From Breviolum minutum Mf 1.05b.01 (taxonomy: Eukaryota; Sar; Dinophyceae; Suessiales; Symbiodiniaceae): a stretch of DNA of 64,000 nucleotides. Position numbers and translations under genes: made by a program. Each line of letters begins with the position of its first letter. The stretch's first letter is position 1. Below the pieces are notes generated by a model. It did no database searches, had not been told where the DNA came from, and saw only the letters and a list, made by a program, of their open reading frames with translations. Of this stretch, positions 45,625 to 56,969 are shown one piece after another. The DNA lies in contig DF239223.1 of assembly GCA_000507305.1 (NCBI GenBank), forward strand, positions 202,606-266,605, written 5' to 3'.

Positions 45625-47021
45625 TCATGTCATTCTATGGCTCCTGAGCGCTTCTTCGATGGCTTCCCTCTCCGCTTCTTCTCTTCGGCGCTGGCGTTCA
45701 ATGTCCATGGCGCGACTGATATCTCGCAGTGAAGACAACCTTGGTCCATTGCAAAATTAGACCTGACGTTGATGACATTGCCTGATGCGAACGATCCCTA
45801 ACGATACGAGTATGTTCATCTACGACAGATCAACCAATCAGAACAGCTTCGATGGAAAAGCAGGGAAAACCAATCTTTGCAATCTGGAACCCTCCAGCAG
45901 AACCTCCCACAAGCCCCGACAGATGGAGACATTTGCGAGCCTAATAATAGGGCAAAGGTAACAACATGTCACAAGGTGGACCAGTAACACTGCATTCATA
46001 CCATCCACATTTGACTGCATATTGTTATATATCGTTTCTCATACAGATTAACATTGGAAAGGACAGCTGTCCAAGCGTGCGGGAAAAAAGTTTTAAAAAA
46101 AAAAGGTCCAGCCGCCCAACCTCACAGGAAGGATGATCCTAAGGATGACTCGAAAAGTGATTGAAAGTACGAAGGCTTACGAAGTCACCGGATCCCAGGA
46201 TACGACCCTTTCTTTAAGCTGGCAACTCGCGTTGAAATTCTCTTTGCTTCATTTGTTGCACTTTGCGCTCCTCTGCGCGTCTTTCCCTGGCCTCTTGGCG
46301 CTTGGCGAGGCATGCCACGCGCGCAGCCTCCTGTTGGTCCGCGGCAGCCTCTCTCATCTGGCGCTTCATCATGGCCTTGCACAAATAGAAACTGTGTATG
46401 CATGGTAAGCAACTAAGTGTTGAAATACAAATAGAGCCATGACTCAAATACTCAGCTGTGCGGTAAGCATGGCAAGCCCCTCCAGCTCTTTCATGCTCCC
46501 GCCTGCAGTGATCGTTTCGCGGAGTCCTCTTGTCGCAGTTGCTCCTCGGCTTGTAGCCTTTCACGGCGCTTCTCTTCGGTGCTACGGCGCTTCTCGTTCT
46601 CCTGATGACGCCAGAGCTCGAACTGCTGAAGTCTCTCGGCACCTTGGTTCTTTTTTGCTTTGGGTTCTCAAGGCTTCCATGCAGGAAATTACAAAATACT
46701 TAATACTTGGTACCTATAGTATCCTACAGATTCATTCATCCTAATTCAGAGATTCAGAAAGCACCAAACAGAGACACACCAGTTTAAACAACAAATTAAA
46801 AGGTTCTTGGCTTTCTAATTGCTTGTCTTGTTGCAACTTTGTGCTTTCCTGCCACCTTCAGACTCCTTGCTACCATTGCTTCCCCAAGAGTTTTGTCGAC
46901 AAATCGGTGCAGAAAACCTCCTCACTTTGGGTGTGCTCCTTGGTGTGGCAGCCCTTGATGTGGCTGGTGTTGTAGCCCGTGATGTTGGGGGCATCACGGG
47001 AACCTCCTGCGTCCTCGCGGG
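45625..47021 (-). CDS. coiled-coil protein, Ser/Thr/Pro/Arg linker then Arg/Glu-rich helix (last four exons)
   Basis: Four exons chain in phase. 47021-46838 encodes a low-complexity linker (PPTSRATTPATSRAATPRST). 46642-46503 encodes AERLQQFELWRHQENEKRRS and further Arg/Glu repeats, closing at a GC donor. 46375-46227 encodes MMKRQMREAAADQQEAARVA and more of the same. 45739-45625 encodes ISRAMDIERQRRREEAEREA and ends SHRMT at a TGA. The long single helix of Arg/Glu/Gln with few hydrophobics suggests a single alpha-helix or microtubule-associated coiled coil, as in ciliary or cytoskeletal proteins. This is inferred from composition, not from a recognised domain. Earlier exons lie beyond 47021. 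Confidence 0.68.
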
Positions 47022-47711
47022 CTAGTGCAAGCTGCCGGCGAGAAGATGTCACACACGCGGATAGTCCGGAAAGAAAGGATGCCCAAAAACATGGAAAAAA
47101 AACGTGACCGTCAAAATTGATCGTTTTGCGGTAAGATTGACAAGACCCAGAATTGAAACTGAAGTTGTGAAGTGCGGGTCGTCAAGGTGTGATTTCCTGA
47201 CCTATCCTGATAGCTACTTCCCCAAGTTCAGTCCTCCACTAGATCTCTGCATGGCTAGGAGCTGAAACATGCTGTGCGGCATGATTTGAACCAAGGAGGC
47301 TGTCAGGGACGGCTATGCACTATGCATGCACTATCATGCACTGTTGCATCGATGGTTTCTTCAGGACCCAAATTGAGCGTGCCCAGCTACAACTATGGAT
47401 TTACCATCTTCACCTAAATGTGGATGATTAGTTGCAGCGCTTGTTGTTCAAGTGCTTACAGAAGCAGAACCCGTACTTGATTAGGAAGAAAGGATTTCTG
47501 GAATCTGTGGTGATACCATGTGATAAAATCTGAGTCAACAGTGACCAATATCCAGAGTGCTTAAACTAAAACGCTCTTCGCTCAAGGACTCAAGGGGGAT
47601 TCGGGTCCAAATGGGCACAGGTGCGAAGACTGCAACATCCATGTCAAATACAACCAAAATCATCGAAAAAAGTATGTGACAATTTCTTTCATATGCAGAC
47701 TGTTGGAGAAT

Positions 47712-48104
47712 TGGCATCATAAGTTTTGTTCTTCAAGAAGCCTCAAGCTGGATCCTTGTTCACGAAAATCTGATGTAGAAGATGCCGCCACACCACATAG
47801 CACCTCTGTCAACATTGCAAGGATATTGTATGGGGATGCCGGGATGCCAGCACAACAAACCAAACCTCTGACATCTTGCAAAACCCCATCAGCATTCTTG
47901 CACCCCATACCCGCAAACGCCTCCCATGCCGTCTTGAGGGTCACTGGAACACTTGCAATAGCGCTCCCAGCGAAAACATCAGGCCGTGCCAAAGTGTGAT
48001 GCAGGAAAGGTGTGGCATTGGCGATCGGGCCAGAGTCCAAAAGAATATCAGCGCCAGCTTCCCAATGAAAGATCAGTAGAGGTGGGAAGATTGAAGCTCC
48101 TCAA
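47712..48104 (-). CDS. candidate exon, hydrophobic
   Basis: After TTTGAG the minus strand encodes PPLLIFHWEAGADILLDSGP, then FAGSAIASVPVTLKTAWEAF and further Ala/Val/Leu-rich sequence. It may continue the membrane protein upstream, but phase links across 48.1-49.3 kb were not established. Confidence 0.38.
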
Positions 48105-49317
48105 ATGAACATCATCTTCGATATCATCATGTGCAGAAGGCAAACATGTAATAAACACTATGAATATGTTGATTGCATGAGACATGTCCATCTACATATA
48201 TGGGAGAATGCGTTTCTGGGGCAGATGACACGTTATTCGCCCATGGAAAAACAAGAGCATCGTCACCATCTGGGTTTAGACCTAGATCCATCATCAACAA
48301 CTATAACAGGCGACCTACCTCACATGAATGAATTTGACGGATGGATGATAGCAACCGCGACATTTGGGAGAGTAAACAGAACGAAAGGACCCACTGCAGA
48401 GACTAATTCAGCATCACTATCAGGAACACAACTCAATATTGCTGCAGCGGTGTAAGAGGCGCAAGCGAAACAACCTGGTGGGCTAAAGCTAGTTTTATTA
48501 TGTTCCCTCATGCCTGGCAACGAAATCTCTAATTTACAGAACAGATTGAATACATATTTAATACATGTGCGCGTGTGTGTGATCCATTCATGTACATTAG
48601 TTACGTCGTTTGCGTCGTCTACGCTGCTTTCCAGCTTGAAGCACTCCTTCCGGGAGTGCCAAAAATCATCCAAGTCAAGTGTTCAATTCGTAAATGTCTG
48701 GGTTCATGGTATCGAGAGGCGAGAGGCTTTATGTATACCATCATGAAAAAGATACTGTACTAGTTCAATAGTTAAGTAAGAATAAACCGTTTACGATATG
48801 ATGGGCTTGTAATACATCTTATCTTAATCTTATCTGCGTCAAAGTCTCCATCCATCTTGGCTGTTCCGTGGGAGCTCAGAGCCTGCAGAATTTGCGAAGC
48901 AATGGGTTTTCACGTCTAAGTGTCTCTGCCCTATATACAAATCATATACACCTATATAATAAATATCAGAATGCATGAGCACAACTTCACTCATGGAAAA
49001 GTATCCCATCAATGGAATCCTTAAAACATCTTCAAACATCTATCTACATTTCCACATTTCCATAACCACGCTCTCCAAGATGGTTCGAAGACATCCCGTG
49101 ACATCTTTTAAAGTATCTTGTGTCATTTGAAGTTCGTTCTTTCCACACAACAACTCTACTAGTAGTATCTTGGGATCTTTTTTTTTTGAAACGGATTCCT
49201 CATCCCATACCCCGCCATACAGGAAAAACACCTCTCGACTCTCTGCAGGAAAACATTTGCCCATCATCATGGCGAAGGCATCGCTCCCCAATTGGCTCAG
49301 CATATCAGAGCCCACAC

Positions 49318-50885
49318 CCTCAGAGCGGCGTCGACAATTCCATATGGATTGGCCTTGGTGGGCTGGGTCCCCTGAAAATGGCAACCAGTTGGAAGTTGGA
49401 AGATGCCGCCCTTCCTTTTTGGGAACCTATTATTCCAGGAGCTTTTTTGCCCAGCCATGTGAGGAAGAATGGATATGTTGATATTTCTGGTGCAAAATCT
49501 AACTTATGATGACTGATGTTGAGGCATCCCCATACATTAACCACAGGTTTCTCTGGTAGCATCCATCCAATGCTACCGGGGAATCCCAACCAGCGATTCC
49601 CAAGTGCTGGCAGAGCCAAGCCGCCGCAGTAGATGGCCAACGCGAGTTTGAAAACCCATGGCATGCGCCAGGGAATTGCTGCAACTTTCCCAAGCTGCCG
49701 CAAGCATGGGGAAAGAAGCACAAGTAATGATATCAATAGCGCCAAGCTCATGACCACGTAGTGCAGCCAGGGACGCACCATTCGAAATACCTGGATGTTT
49801 TAGAACATGAGAATGACTTTGCCAAAGATGGTCTAGTTTGATCTAGCTTGCAGGCAAAAACTTGCTCGCAGTCATCTACAGTAAATGACTGCGCAGCTGC
49901 TGACTTCATTGATTCTATCATGGCATGCTTCTTTCCTCCCAGCATCCTCCGAGCAGTGAAGAACTTCAGAAGTTGTGTGCAAGTCTCCTTTAATCAGATG
50001 TTTCATTTCCCAAGATGTGGAACAAAAAGGATCTAAAAGTGCAATGTTGCATTATGCCGGCGGCCTGCGCCGATAAACCGCTAAACAGGCACGGTCCTGT
50101 GCGCCTGGGGGTGGCCATATCGATTTATCTTGGTTTATCCGTTTTCTGTGCAGGCCGGAATCTTGCAGTGGCTACACAATGTAAAATCGCAGGTTGTCCA
50201 CGACCAATCCGACAAGAAGTCTCCATTCAGCAAGGGCACATATCCGCACTCCGTTATTGCGAAGAGCACCAAAGGCAAAGACACGCGAGCACCCCCCGCG
50301 CCCACAGTTAACGCCAAATCTGCAATGGAAAGACAACCCAACAAGAGTGCCACTGCAACATGGACCAACCTCAGAACAGGATGGTGAAAGCCTCTGAAAG
50401 GATCCCAAGACACCTCAAGAATCTACAAGGCTCACTACAAAACACAGTCGTTCCATCAGTCTTTTCGAATGATCAGATCCACACCCCAACATGGCTCCAT
50501 GCTGAGGTCGTGGCTTTGAAGTTCTCGCCCTTGGCTGAGGTCGTGTATAAAGTTAGGGTGAGAGCGTAAAGGCTGGATGACGCTGGCATTATATCCCCCG
50601 CAAATGGATAAAATGGGGAAAAATATTATGTAATTATGAATTAAGTGTTAACTCTGTGATTCGCATCCGAAATCCTTCCAAGTATCTGGGATCAACCGTA
50701 GATCAACTAGTAAGTCTCGTCTCTAACATCAGTCAAGCATCCCACATGTGTGGAAAATCCATTGGACTCCAAAGTCGATCGCTAGCAATGCCAAAGCCAG
50801 GGACCAAAGCGCCTCCTTTGGAGCAACTCTTGGAAGGTATGCTGGCATTCCATGATGAATGCCAGGGCATGAACTTGGAAACATG
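49318..50885 (-). CDS. multi-pass membrane protein, N-terminal exons
   Basis: About 50885-50770 encodes KEALWSLALALLAIDFGVQW, one likely membrane helix. About 50390-50146 follows TTTCAG and encodes VHVAVALLLGCLSIADLALT plus VSLPLVLFAITECGYVPLL, two more. Exon 49790-49545 follows CATCCAG and encodes WLHYVVMSLALLISLLVLLS and VFKLALAIYCGGLALPALGN, two more, closing in phase 0 at GTGGTT. Exon 49371-49318 (TKANPYGIVDAALR) joins in phase 0. The pattern of paired helices with short loops could fit the first membrane domain of a transporter such as an ABCC protein, but no diagnostic motif was seen. Junctions before 49790 are unresolved. Confidence 0.5.
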
Positions 50886-51059
50886 CAAAAACAAAGTTTC
50901 AGGCAAGTGTGTAAAAATTGGAGATAGCATGAGATAGCTGTATTATTGCTGTATTATCATCATTTTATCACTTCGGTAAATCATCTGCACCTGTCCCCTT
51001 CGCCAAATCCAGTGTGAAACAAATAGAGAGCAAAAACAACTGAGCTCGGTTCGTTGCGT

Positions 51060-51265
51060 GTGTCAGCGCCCCCTGCCAAGGTAGTTTTTCTTGATTCAGC
51101 TGCTGACAGCTGGGTATTTACATTGACGGGTGCGGCTCCGCTTCCCGCCTTCATCAAAAAGGGAGAAGCCTGTGGCAGTCACCCACCAGTAGCCATAACC
51201 ATCCTAAGTGCATTTTCCAGCCCTTTACTGCAACCCGCAAAGGAATCCTCCAGCCGATCTTCATA
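51060..51265 (-). CDS. candidate exons
   Basis: Two minus-strand runs, YEDRLEDSFAGCSKGLENAL (before a GTGGGT donor) and KAGSGAAPVNVNTQLSAAES, look coding. The plus strand is open as well, so confidence is low. Confidence 0.28.
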
Positions 51266-51989
51266 GTAATTAATCATAAAGTTTGAATCGAAGCAGTATA
51301 AAGCATATATATATATACATATACACAGAAGTGAATGTCACACCATCAACTGCGCCATCTCTTTTTTTCTTAGCCTTGATGATGACGCTACATGACACTT
51401 CACGTGCAGCCATTGAACTTTCTACCCATTTCAGCATTAGTAGCCACCCCCCGCTATTCACCCTAAGCAGTTCCATCCAGTGATGTGAGGGGAGTGGCAT
51501 CCCTTCCAAAAAAATGCCAAGCTTCATGCAAATATTTTCCCCACCAGAACTTGCCCACTTCACTCACTCGAACCTTGGAAGGAGTGTGAGGAAAGGCACC
51601 AACCCACAGCAACGGGTCATTCAACTGGGGGGATCATCGTTGTAGGTGGATTGACATGGATTTTTTCCACTGCCGGGTCCATGGAATGCGCCCAAGAAGC
51701 AGTGAGGGCAATGATTGCCTGAACCGATCTGCGGAACTTGACCTTTTTTTTCCAGGCACCAAAACACCGATGAAGATTGAGTTGGAAAACGGATACCACC
51801 AGCATCCAATAGTGCCAATAGTTACTTCATACAGAAGGAATGGTAAATAAACTAGACGATCACATCTATCCAAGATACACATTTCATTTCTCTCTCTGCG
51901 GCACTGGATCAATTTTGAGTTTATACTGTACATGTTGCACATTCATCTTGCCACGTGAATAAATAATATTCACATAAAAAATATAATAT

Positions 51990-52215
51990 CTACATGTATG
52001 TATGATCTGTGTTCATGACATTGCCCCCAAGTGCCTCTTCAAGTTCCATGATCCGCTTCTGCCACTTTGTAAGTCGTCCAGAGCCAAGGCTCAGATAGAG
52101 TGAGATGCGGTGGACAGTCAAGATGATGGATGAACCAAGGCTGCAAGCAACACATCGGCCAAATTCATATCTCTCCCAACATTCAAGTGGACCACTAAAG
52201 GTCCATAGCACTGCA
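51990..52215 (-). CDS. terminal exon with one possible membrane segment
   Basis: After TTTGCAG the minus strand encodes CWERYEFGRCVACSLGSSII and LTVHRISLYLSLGSGRL, then a charged end (KWQKRIMELEEALGGNVMNT) and TAG at 51990. An internal acceptor (ACAAAG) before WQKR is possible. No family is recognised. Confidence 0.45.
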
Positions 52216-52533
52216 AATAAGCAAACACCTAATCCGAAATCAATTTTTCGGCTTTCAAATGCGAAATGCGGAAAGACTGGCGAAGAGGTGACAGGAAGTA
52301 TTTAGTAGAGGAAGCAGGAACTGGGACCCTTCAACACCCCTTCCCAGTTCATGCCTGCATGTCTGTCATAGGAGCGCATCTAGGGCACAATCAAAAAAAC
52401 ACAGACATTTCCCCCCCCAAAAAAAAACGCTGATTTACCATAAAATCCCTCGATTCAGATAATTCTCCACACAAAACTTGCCCAGGCAATGCTTAACAAC
52501 TCTTGGAATCCATCAAAGTTCCACTATTCTGAT

Positions 52534-52700
52534 CTATTTTGTGATATCAGAACTCAGTCCTCGGCCTTTGTGGAGATAATCCATGACAGTCATGGAGCAG
52601 TTGCTGTATGTTGCTGTGAGAGCTAAGATTTCTTCAGTGGCTACACTTCCATATAGCAGCCATAGCGGGCTGCGACGTTGGTGTCTGCTGTGGCCTGCTG
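52534..52700 (-). CDS. candidate exon
   Basis: After GTCAGCAG the minus strand encodes HSRHQRRSPLWLLYGSVATE, then EILALTATYSNCSMTVMDYL. A plus-strand frame of 99 codons overlaps, so the call is tentative. Confidence 0.3.
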
Positions 52701-53726
52701 ACATATTGACATTAAACACTTACAAGTACAAACCAAACTGGCAGGATGTCATGAGACCATCTTTGCTGGCTTGTGACCTGTCTTGTTATTTTTTGCGTGT
52801 CTGCCACGGTGTTGCTGCCGGGATTGGATCGATAGTATCGACGGTAAGTCCCCTGAATCCAATGTTTCGGTGTCGTCCTTGAATACTCATACTTTGACAA
52901 GGGTCGTCAGTCGTCAATCTGAAATCTGATACAAATACATACAAATACAGGGCTACAGGATGCTACGGGCTACATTCCATGTTCGAGACATATTGAAGCT
53001 GTCCATATGACAGTATGTCACTCTCTAATATCATGCTTTTGGAAGACCACGAGAGCCATGCAAGCGAGCTACTCACAAGGGCTCACATGCATAAAATCAC
53101 ACAACACAAATCCATACAAATCCCCAAAACATCCCAAAACAACCGAAAAGAAGTGCTCTTCTTTCACTAACATGCACGATTGGCCTGCCCTAATTTGGCA
53201 GCGCCCGAGAAAGGCCACACCCAGCTGGACAGAGAACCGGGAATGTCCACGACTCAAGGTCATGCTCATCATTGAAACAAACAATGACACATCAGGACAA
53301 CTATCCATATACACGTACACACAGATTCAAATGGTAGTATCTACGCTAGTAAACACTTCGTATGTAAAAGTGAAAAACCAGGGTAATATGACAATGACTT
53401 TTGTGGCAAGGTTGGAGTCAATGGACGATCTAGAATCTAGAATCATCCTGTGAATGCATCAAGTCTCCGAGTCAAGTTGGTTACTTTGTCTTCAACTTGA
53501 TGAGCACAACAACCAGATTGACATGCATTGATCAGGGAAGAAACCGCCCATGCCATATCTGTGCAAGTTGCTTTGGTCATAGAAAGTAAACGATGGCGGC
53601 TTCAAACTGCTACGGATCTGTACATCGTTTGCACCATCGTGCCCGCTTTGCACTATGCTGCTTGTCTAATCAAGTTGAAGATGGATTTGTCGACATGGCC
53701 TGACAGCGAAGCAAGCAGAAAGTTGA

Positions 53727-53950
53727 TCATTGAGAGATCCTTCGGTCACTTCGGTCCTCCATAATGAAAAACTCCCTGGCCTGAAGGGTCTTCATAGCTC
53801 CGGACAATGACGACATAAAGCTTTCACAATGTCCTTGGTTCAAGGCTAAGATCAAAGGCGTGCTCTCAGCTTGCTCCGGGAAGCTCCAATGCAAGTGGCA
53901 CGAACAAGGCACACCCAAATCCTTGAACAGGTAGCTAGGTATTTCGTGGA
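53727..53950 (-). CDS. candidate exon, ankyrin-like pattern
   Basis: The minus strand encodes AESTPLILALNQGHCESFMS, then SLSGAMKTLQ before a CTTCAG/GCCAGG GC donor. The run TPLILALNQGH resembles the TPLHLAxxxGH core of an ankyrin repeat, but only one unit is visible. Confidence 0.38.
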
Positions 53951-54628
53951 TAGAAGTATGACTTGGTTGCGATACCAAGGTTCTGTGAAATGTCCCCGCT
54001 CTTCCAAGTGTTCACCTGAGGGTGACCAAATTGAAATGTTTGGGTGAGTTGAGAAACCCAACATGACTCCTATATGAAACCTCTAAGCCAAAATCCTTCA
54101 GAATTCACATGTTGGCTGCCTGGCTGACATCCTACCAGGCAGGAATTCAGCATCTCCTGGCATTCAACGGCCGAGTTTTTTTTGAATAAAAAATCATAAA
54201 AAATCATTGGAGAATCGAATTGATTGACGTCCACTTTGACCGCAACGACAACGTAGCGACAACGTTCAAGCTCTCTATGCACCATTCCACGGGTAAGATC
54301 TCATGCATTCTCATGTTGCATGCTGCCATCCGTACTGCACAAGTTGAGCAAATCATGCTCTGGGGCAAGCCTTCGCATCCTTTTGCGCACACGGAACAGC
54401 ACAAGCCGTAAAGCCAATTCCTTCTACTGTGTGAAACCAAAGCGTGCATCAGGCGTGTGCAATCTCTCTGGTATCTTAGAACCTTCTTTTGCCTGCTTGA
54501 AACCATTCCTGGAACCATTACAAAACTCCAAGAAATTGCACACTTTCAGGCATGCAAATCGTTTGCTGCCAACTAGTGGCCCTAAGCTACTCGCAACCAT
54601 GACTTCATCAACTGGCATTGCCCACATC

Positions 54629-56572
54629 TTAGTCCCTCAACTTCAGGAAGAAACGTTTTATCATCCTGGCCTCCTGGGAAACGGTGCGTTTGCTTGCAGC
54701 ATCTTCACTGGCAGCCTCCACAACGTTGATGGATGTCCCGATGTTCTTGCCCACTTGGTCTGCAGAATCAAGGAATGCAATGATATCATCAAAGACTTCG
54801 TCATTGAGTACCACCATGTTCTTAGCTAGTGTCTCAGCAAGTGCCAGCATACACCTCTTGGCATAGTACCAAGTATCAACACCGATCTTCTTGTCATATG
54901 GCTCCAGGGACTTGATAATTCTACTAATTCCAAATTCAAAGTTGCCTTTCGTGCAATACAAAGTTCCAATGACAAGATTGATGATGCAAAGATGATAGAC
55001 TGGCTTCGTTGGATCTTTCACCTTCTCCTCTTCCCTTTCAACCAAGCGCATAAGCTCTTCTGCTTCCTCATTGGCAGAAGTCATGACATAGGCGACACAA
55101 AGGTTCGCCAGGATGATAGCAGTAACATTGAGTAGGTCATCATTGTGCTTTCGGACAAAAGGTTCATAGTAGCGGATGCACTCCTTGAATTTCTCCTGCA
55201 TAAAGAAGATGTGAGCAACATTCAGCTTCCATGACTCATCTTCACTGCAAAACTCAGCAGATTGCCTAAAGATCTTTTCCACCATGGAGTAGTTCTCCAG
55301 CTCCCAATAGATCTTTGCTTGACCCATAAGCACTGGGATGTACTTGGCCAAAGCTTCATCAAACTCAGAGAGGTATTTCTTCACCAAACCTTGGTCACGC
55401 TGCCTGCGTGCATCCTGGATGTTCTTGGTGCCTTTTCGCAACATCTCTACATGTTTGGCTGAGAGCTCATCGAAGCGCCTATAGGCTTCCTCAGGCGAAG
55501 ATTGGCCCAAGATGAGAGCATCCAGAAATTCATAGTCCTCCGGCTTCATGTTCTTGTAAGTTAGCTCAGCATTCTCTGCCAAGATATCCGCGGCAAGGTC
55601 ATAGTAACTGTACTTGCAATAGAGTAGGAGCAAGTTCACAAATGTCTCTGGTGGGGACGGCTGCTGGTTCAACAGGAAGTTGAGCTTTCTAAAGCCTTCT
55701 GTGGGCTTTTCGTCCATCTCAATGAGCGCCTGGTTATGCAATGTCACAGGGTCCAACTCTGATTCATCCCGTGGGGGCATGTCAGCCAGGGCATCCTTAG
55801 CAGCCTCCATGTTCTTAGTCATATACTCAATGGCAGACTTCAGATTGAAGGCTTCAATCAAAGCGGTCTCCCGCAAAACAGAGGTGTTTCCCACGCTCCT
55901 TGCCTTCAAATCACCCTCTGACAAAGCTCCCACACTCAGCTCTGGATGGTCACGAACTCCACGCTCAATGATCTCAGCAATGTGCTTCAAGGCTGGCCCA
56001 TATTGTTTCGAACTGTAGTAGCACAAGGCAATGTTGTAGGCGAGGCTGGCCTGGTAGCCAGTAGTCGTAGTGGCATCGTTGAAAAGCTTCATCGCTTCAG
56101 TGTACCTCTTCTCCTTCCACAGAAGTGCACCTTCGAATACTTGCCTCTCCTCAGAATCTGGGTGGCATTGATCCAGAATACTTCGAGCAAGTTGAGTCTC
56201 TTCTTGCTCATAGGAAATAGTTGCTTGAAGCATTAGCACTCTTTCCGTGTACTCGGGACTTTCCACAGCAGTGCAAGCCTGAGAAGCCTCTTCATACAAA
56301 CCTGCCTTGATCAAGCTTTGGACATGATAGATCTTGTATTCATCTACATCTGGCACCACCTGCACCAACTGGCCGTAAGCATCCGCCGCACTGGCAAAGT
56401 CTTGCATGTGGTAGTAGCAATAGCCCAGCAAAGACAAGGCACAGCGGCTTTCAGGAAAGAATTGAAGCTGCTGATTCAGGATCTTCACCGCCTTGTCGTA
56501 TTTCTGTTCCATGATGTGGGAGTAGATAGTTTTGGTCATCTCTCCTTCCTTGATTTGAACTCGGCCCATCAT
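54629..56572 (-). CDS. TTC30: intraflagellar transport protein 70 (TTC30/DYF-1/Fleer)
   Basis: IFT70 is a TPR protein of the IFT-B complex; it binds IFT52/IFT88, helps anterograde transport in cilia and is needed for axonemal tubulin polyglutamylation in animals. The 647-residue frame starts with ATG at 56572, close to the usual length of about 660. Family landmarks in order are LSLLGYCYYHMQDFASAADA (first TPR pair), LAYNIALCYYSSKQYGPALK, HIAEIIERGVRDHPELSVGA, RSVGNTSVLRETALIEAFNL, DPVTLHNQALIEMDEKPTEG and LLLYCKYSYYDLAADILAEN. Further TPRs follow to the end, which is acidic/basic (ARMIKRFFLKLRD). The gene has no intron, unlike its neighbours. It shows the organism builds cilia or flagella. 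Confidence 0.97.
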   Translation of the reverse strand: MMGRVQIKEGEMTKTIYSHIMEQKYDKAVKILNQQLQFFPESRCALSLLGYCYYHMQDFASAADAYGQLVQVVPDVDEYKIYHVQSLIKAGLYEEASQACTAVESPEYTERVLMLQATISYEQEETQLARSILDQCHPDSEERQVFEGALLWKEKRYTEAMKLFNDATTTTGYQASLAYNIALCYYSSKQYGPALKHIAEIIERGVRDHPELSVGALSEGDLKARSVGNTSVLRETALIEAFNLKSAIEYMTKNMEAAKDALADMPPRDESELDPVTLHNQALIEMDEKPTEGFRKLNFLLNQQPSPPETFVNLLLLYCKYSYYDLAADILAENAELTYKNMKPEDYEFLDALILGQSSPEEAYRRFDELSAKHVEMLRKGTKNIQDARRQRDQGLVKKYLSEFDEALAKYIPVLMGQAKIYWELENYSMVEKIFRQSAEFCSEDESWKLNVAHIFFMQEKFKECIRYYEPFVRKHNDDLLNVTAIILANLCVAYVMTSANEEAEELMRLVEREEEKVKDPTKPVYHLCIINLVIGTLYCTKGNFEFGISRIIKSLEPYDKKIGVDTWYYAKRCMLALAETLAKNMVVLNDEVFDDIIAFLDSADQVGKNIGTSINVVEAASEDAASKRTVSQEARMIKRFFLKLRD

Positions 56573-56969
56573 GGTTGCAAAGGATTCCGGGTGAGACTTT
56601 TGCCCGCCGGGTGGAAGTTTTTGTCTGCCGGACTGTGATTTTAGACATGATGTACCGATAGACCTGCTTGGTTGTATCTTTTCTTTTCTCCTACTGACAT
56701 TGAAGTTGGTTGGCCTCGTGTCTCAGACGTGTCTTTGATAGCTCGAAGAAATTGATGAGGCCGAAGTAGCTGCAGGACATCAGGCTCTGTTGTCATCTTT
56801 TGTCACAACACAACGAGAAGATATTAGACAGCACAGTCAACATCAAGATCATGGAAAAATTCTGCAATTCATTGGGGGTGTAATTTGCACCCTGGCCTGT
56901 CCCAAAAGAGGAGGCAAATAGGAGGTCCCTACTACACCAAATGATGATAATGATGCATTTTTGGGACTG

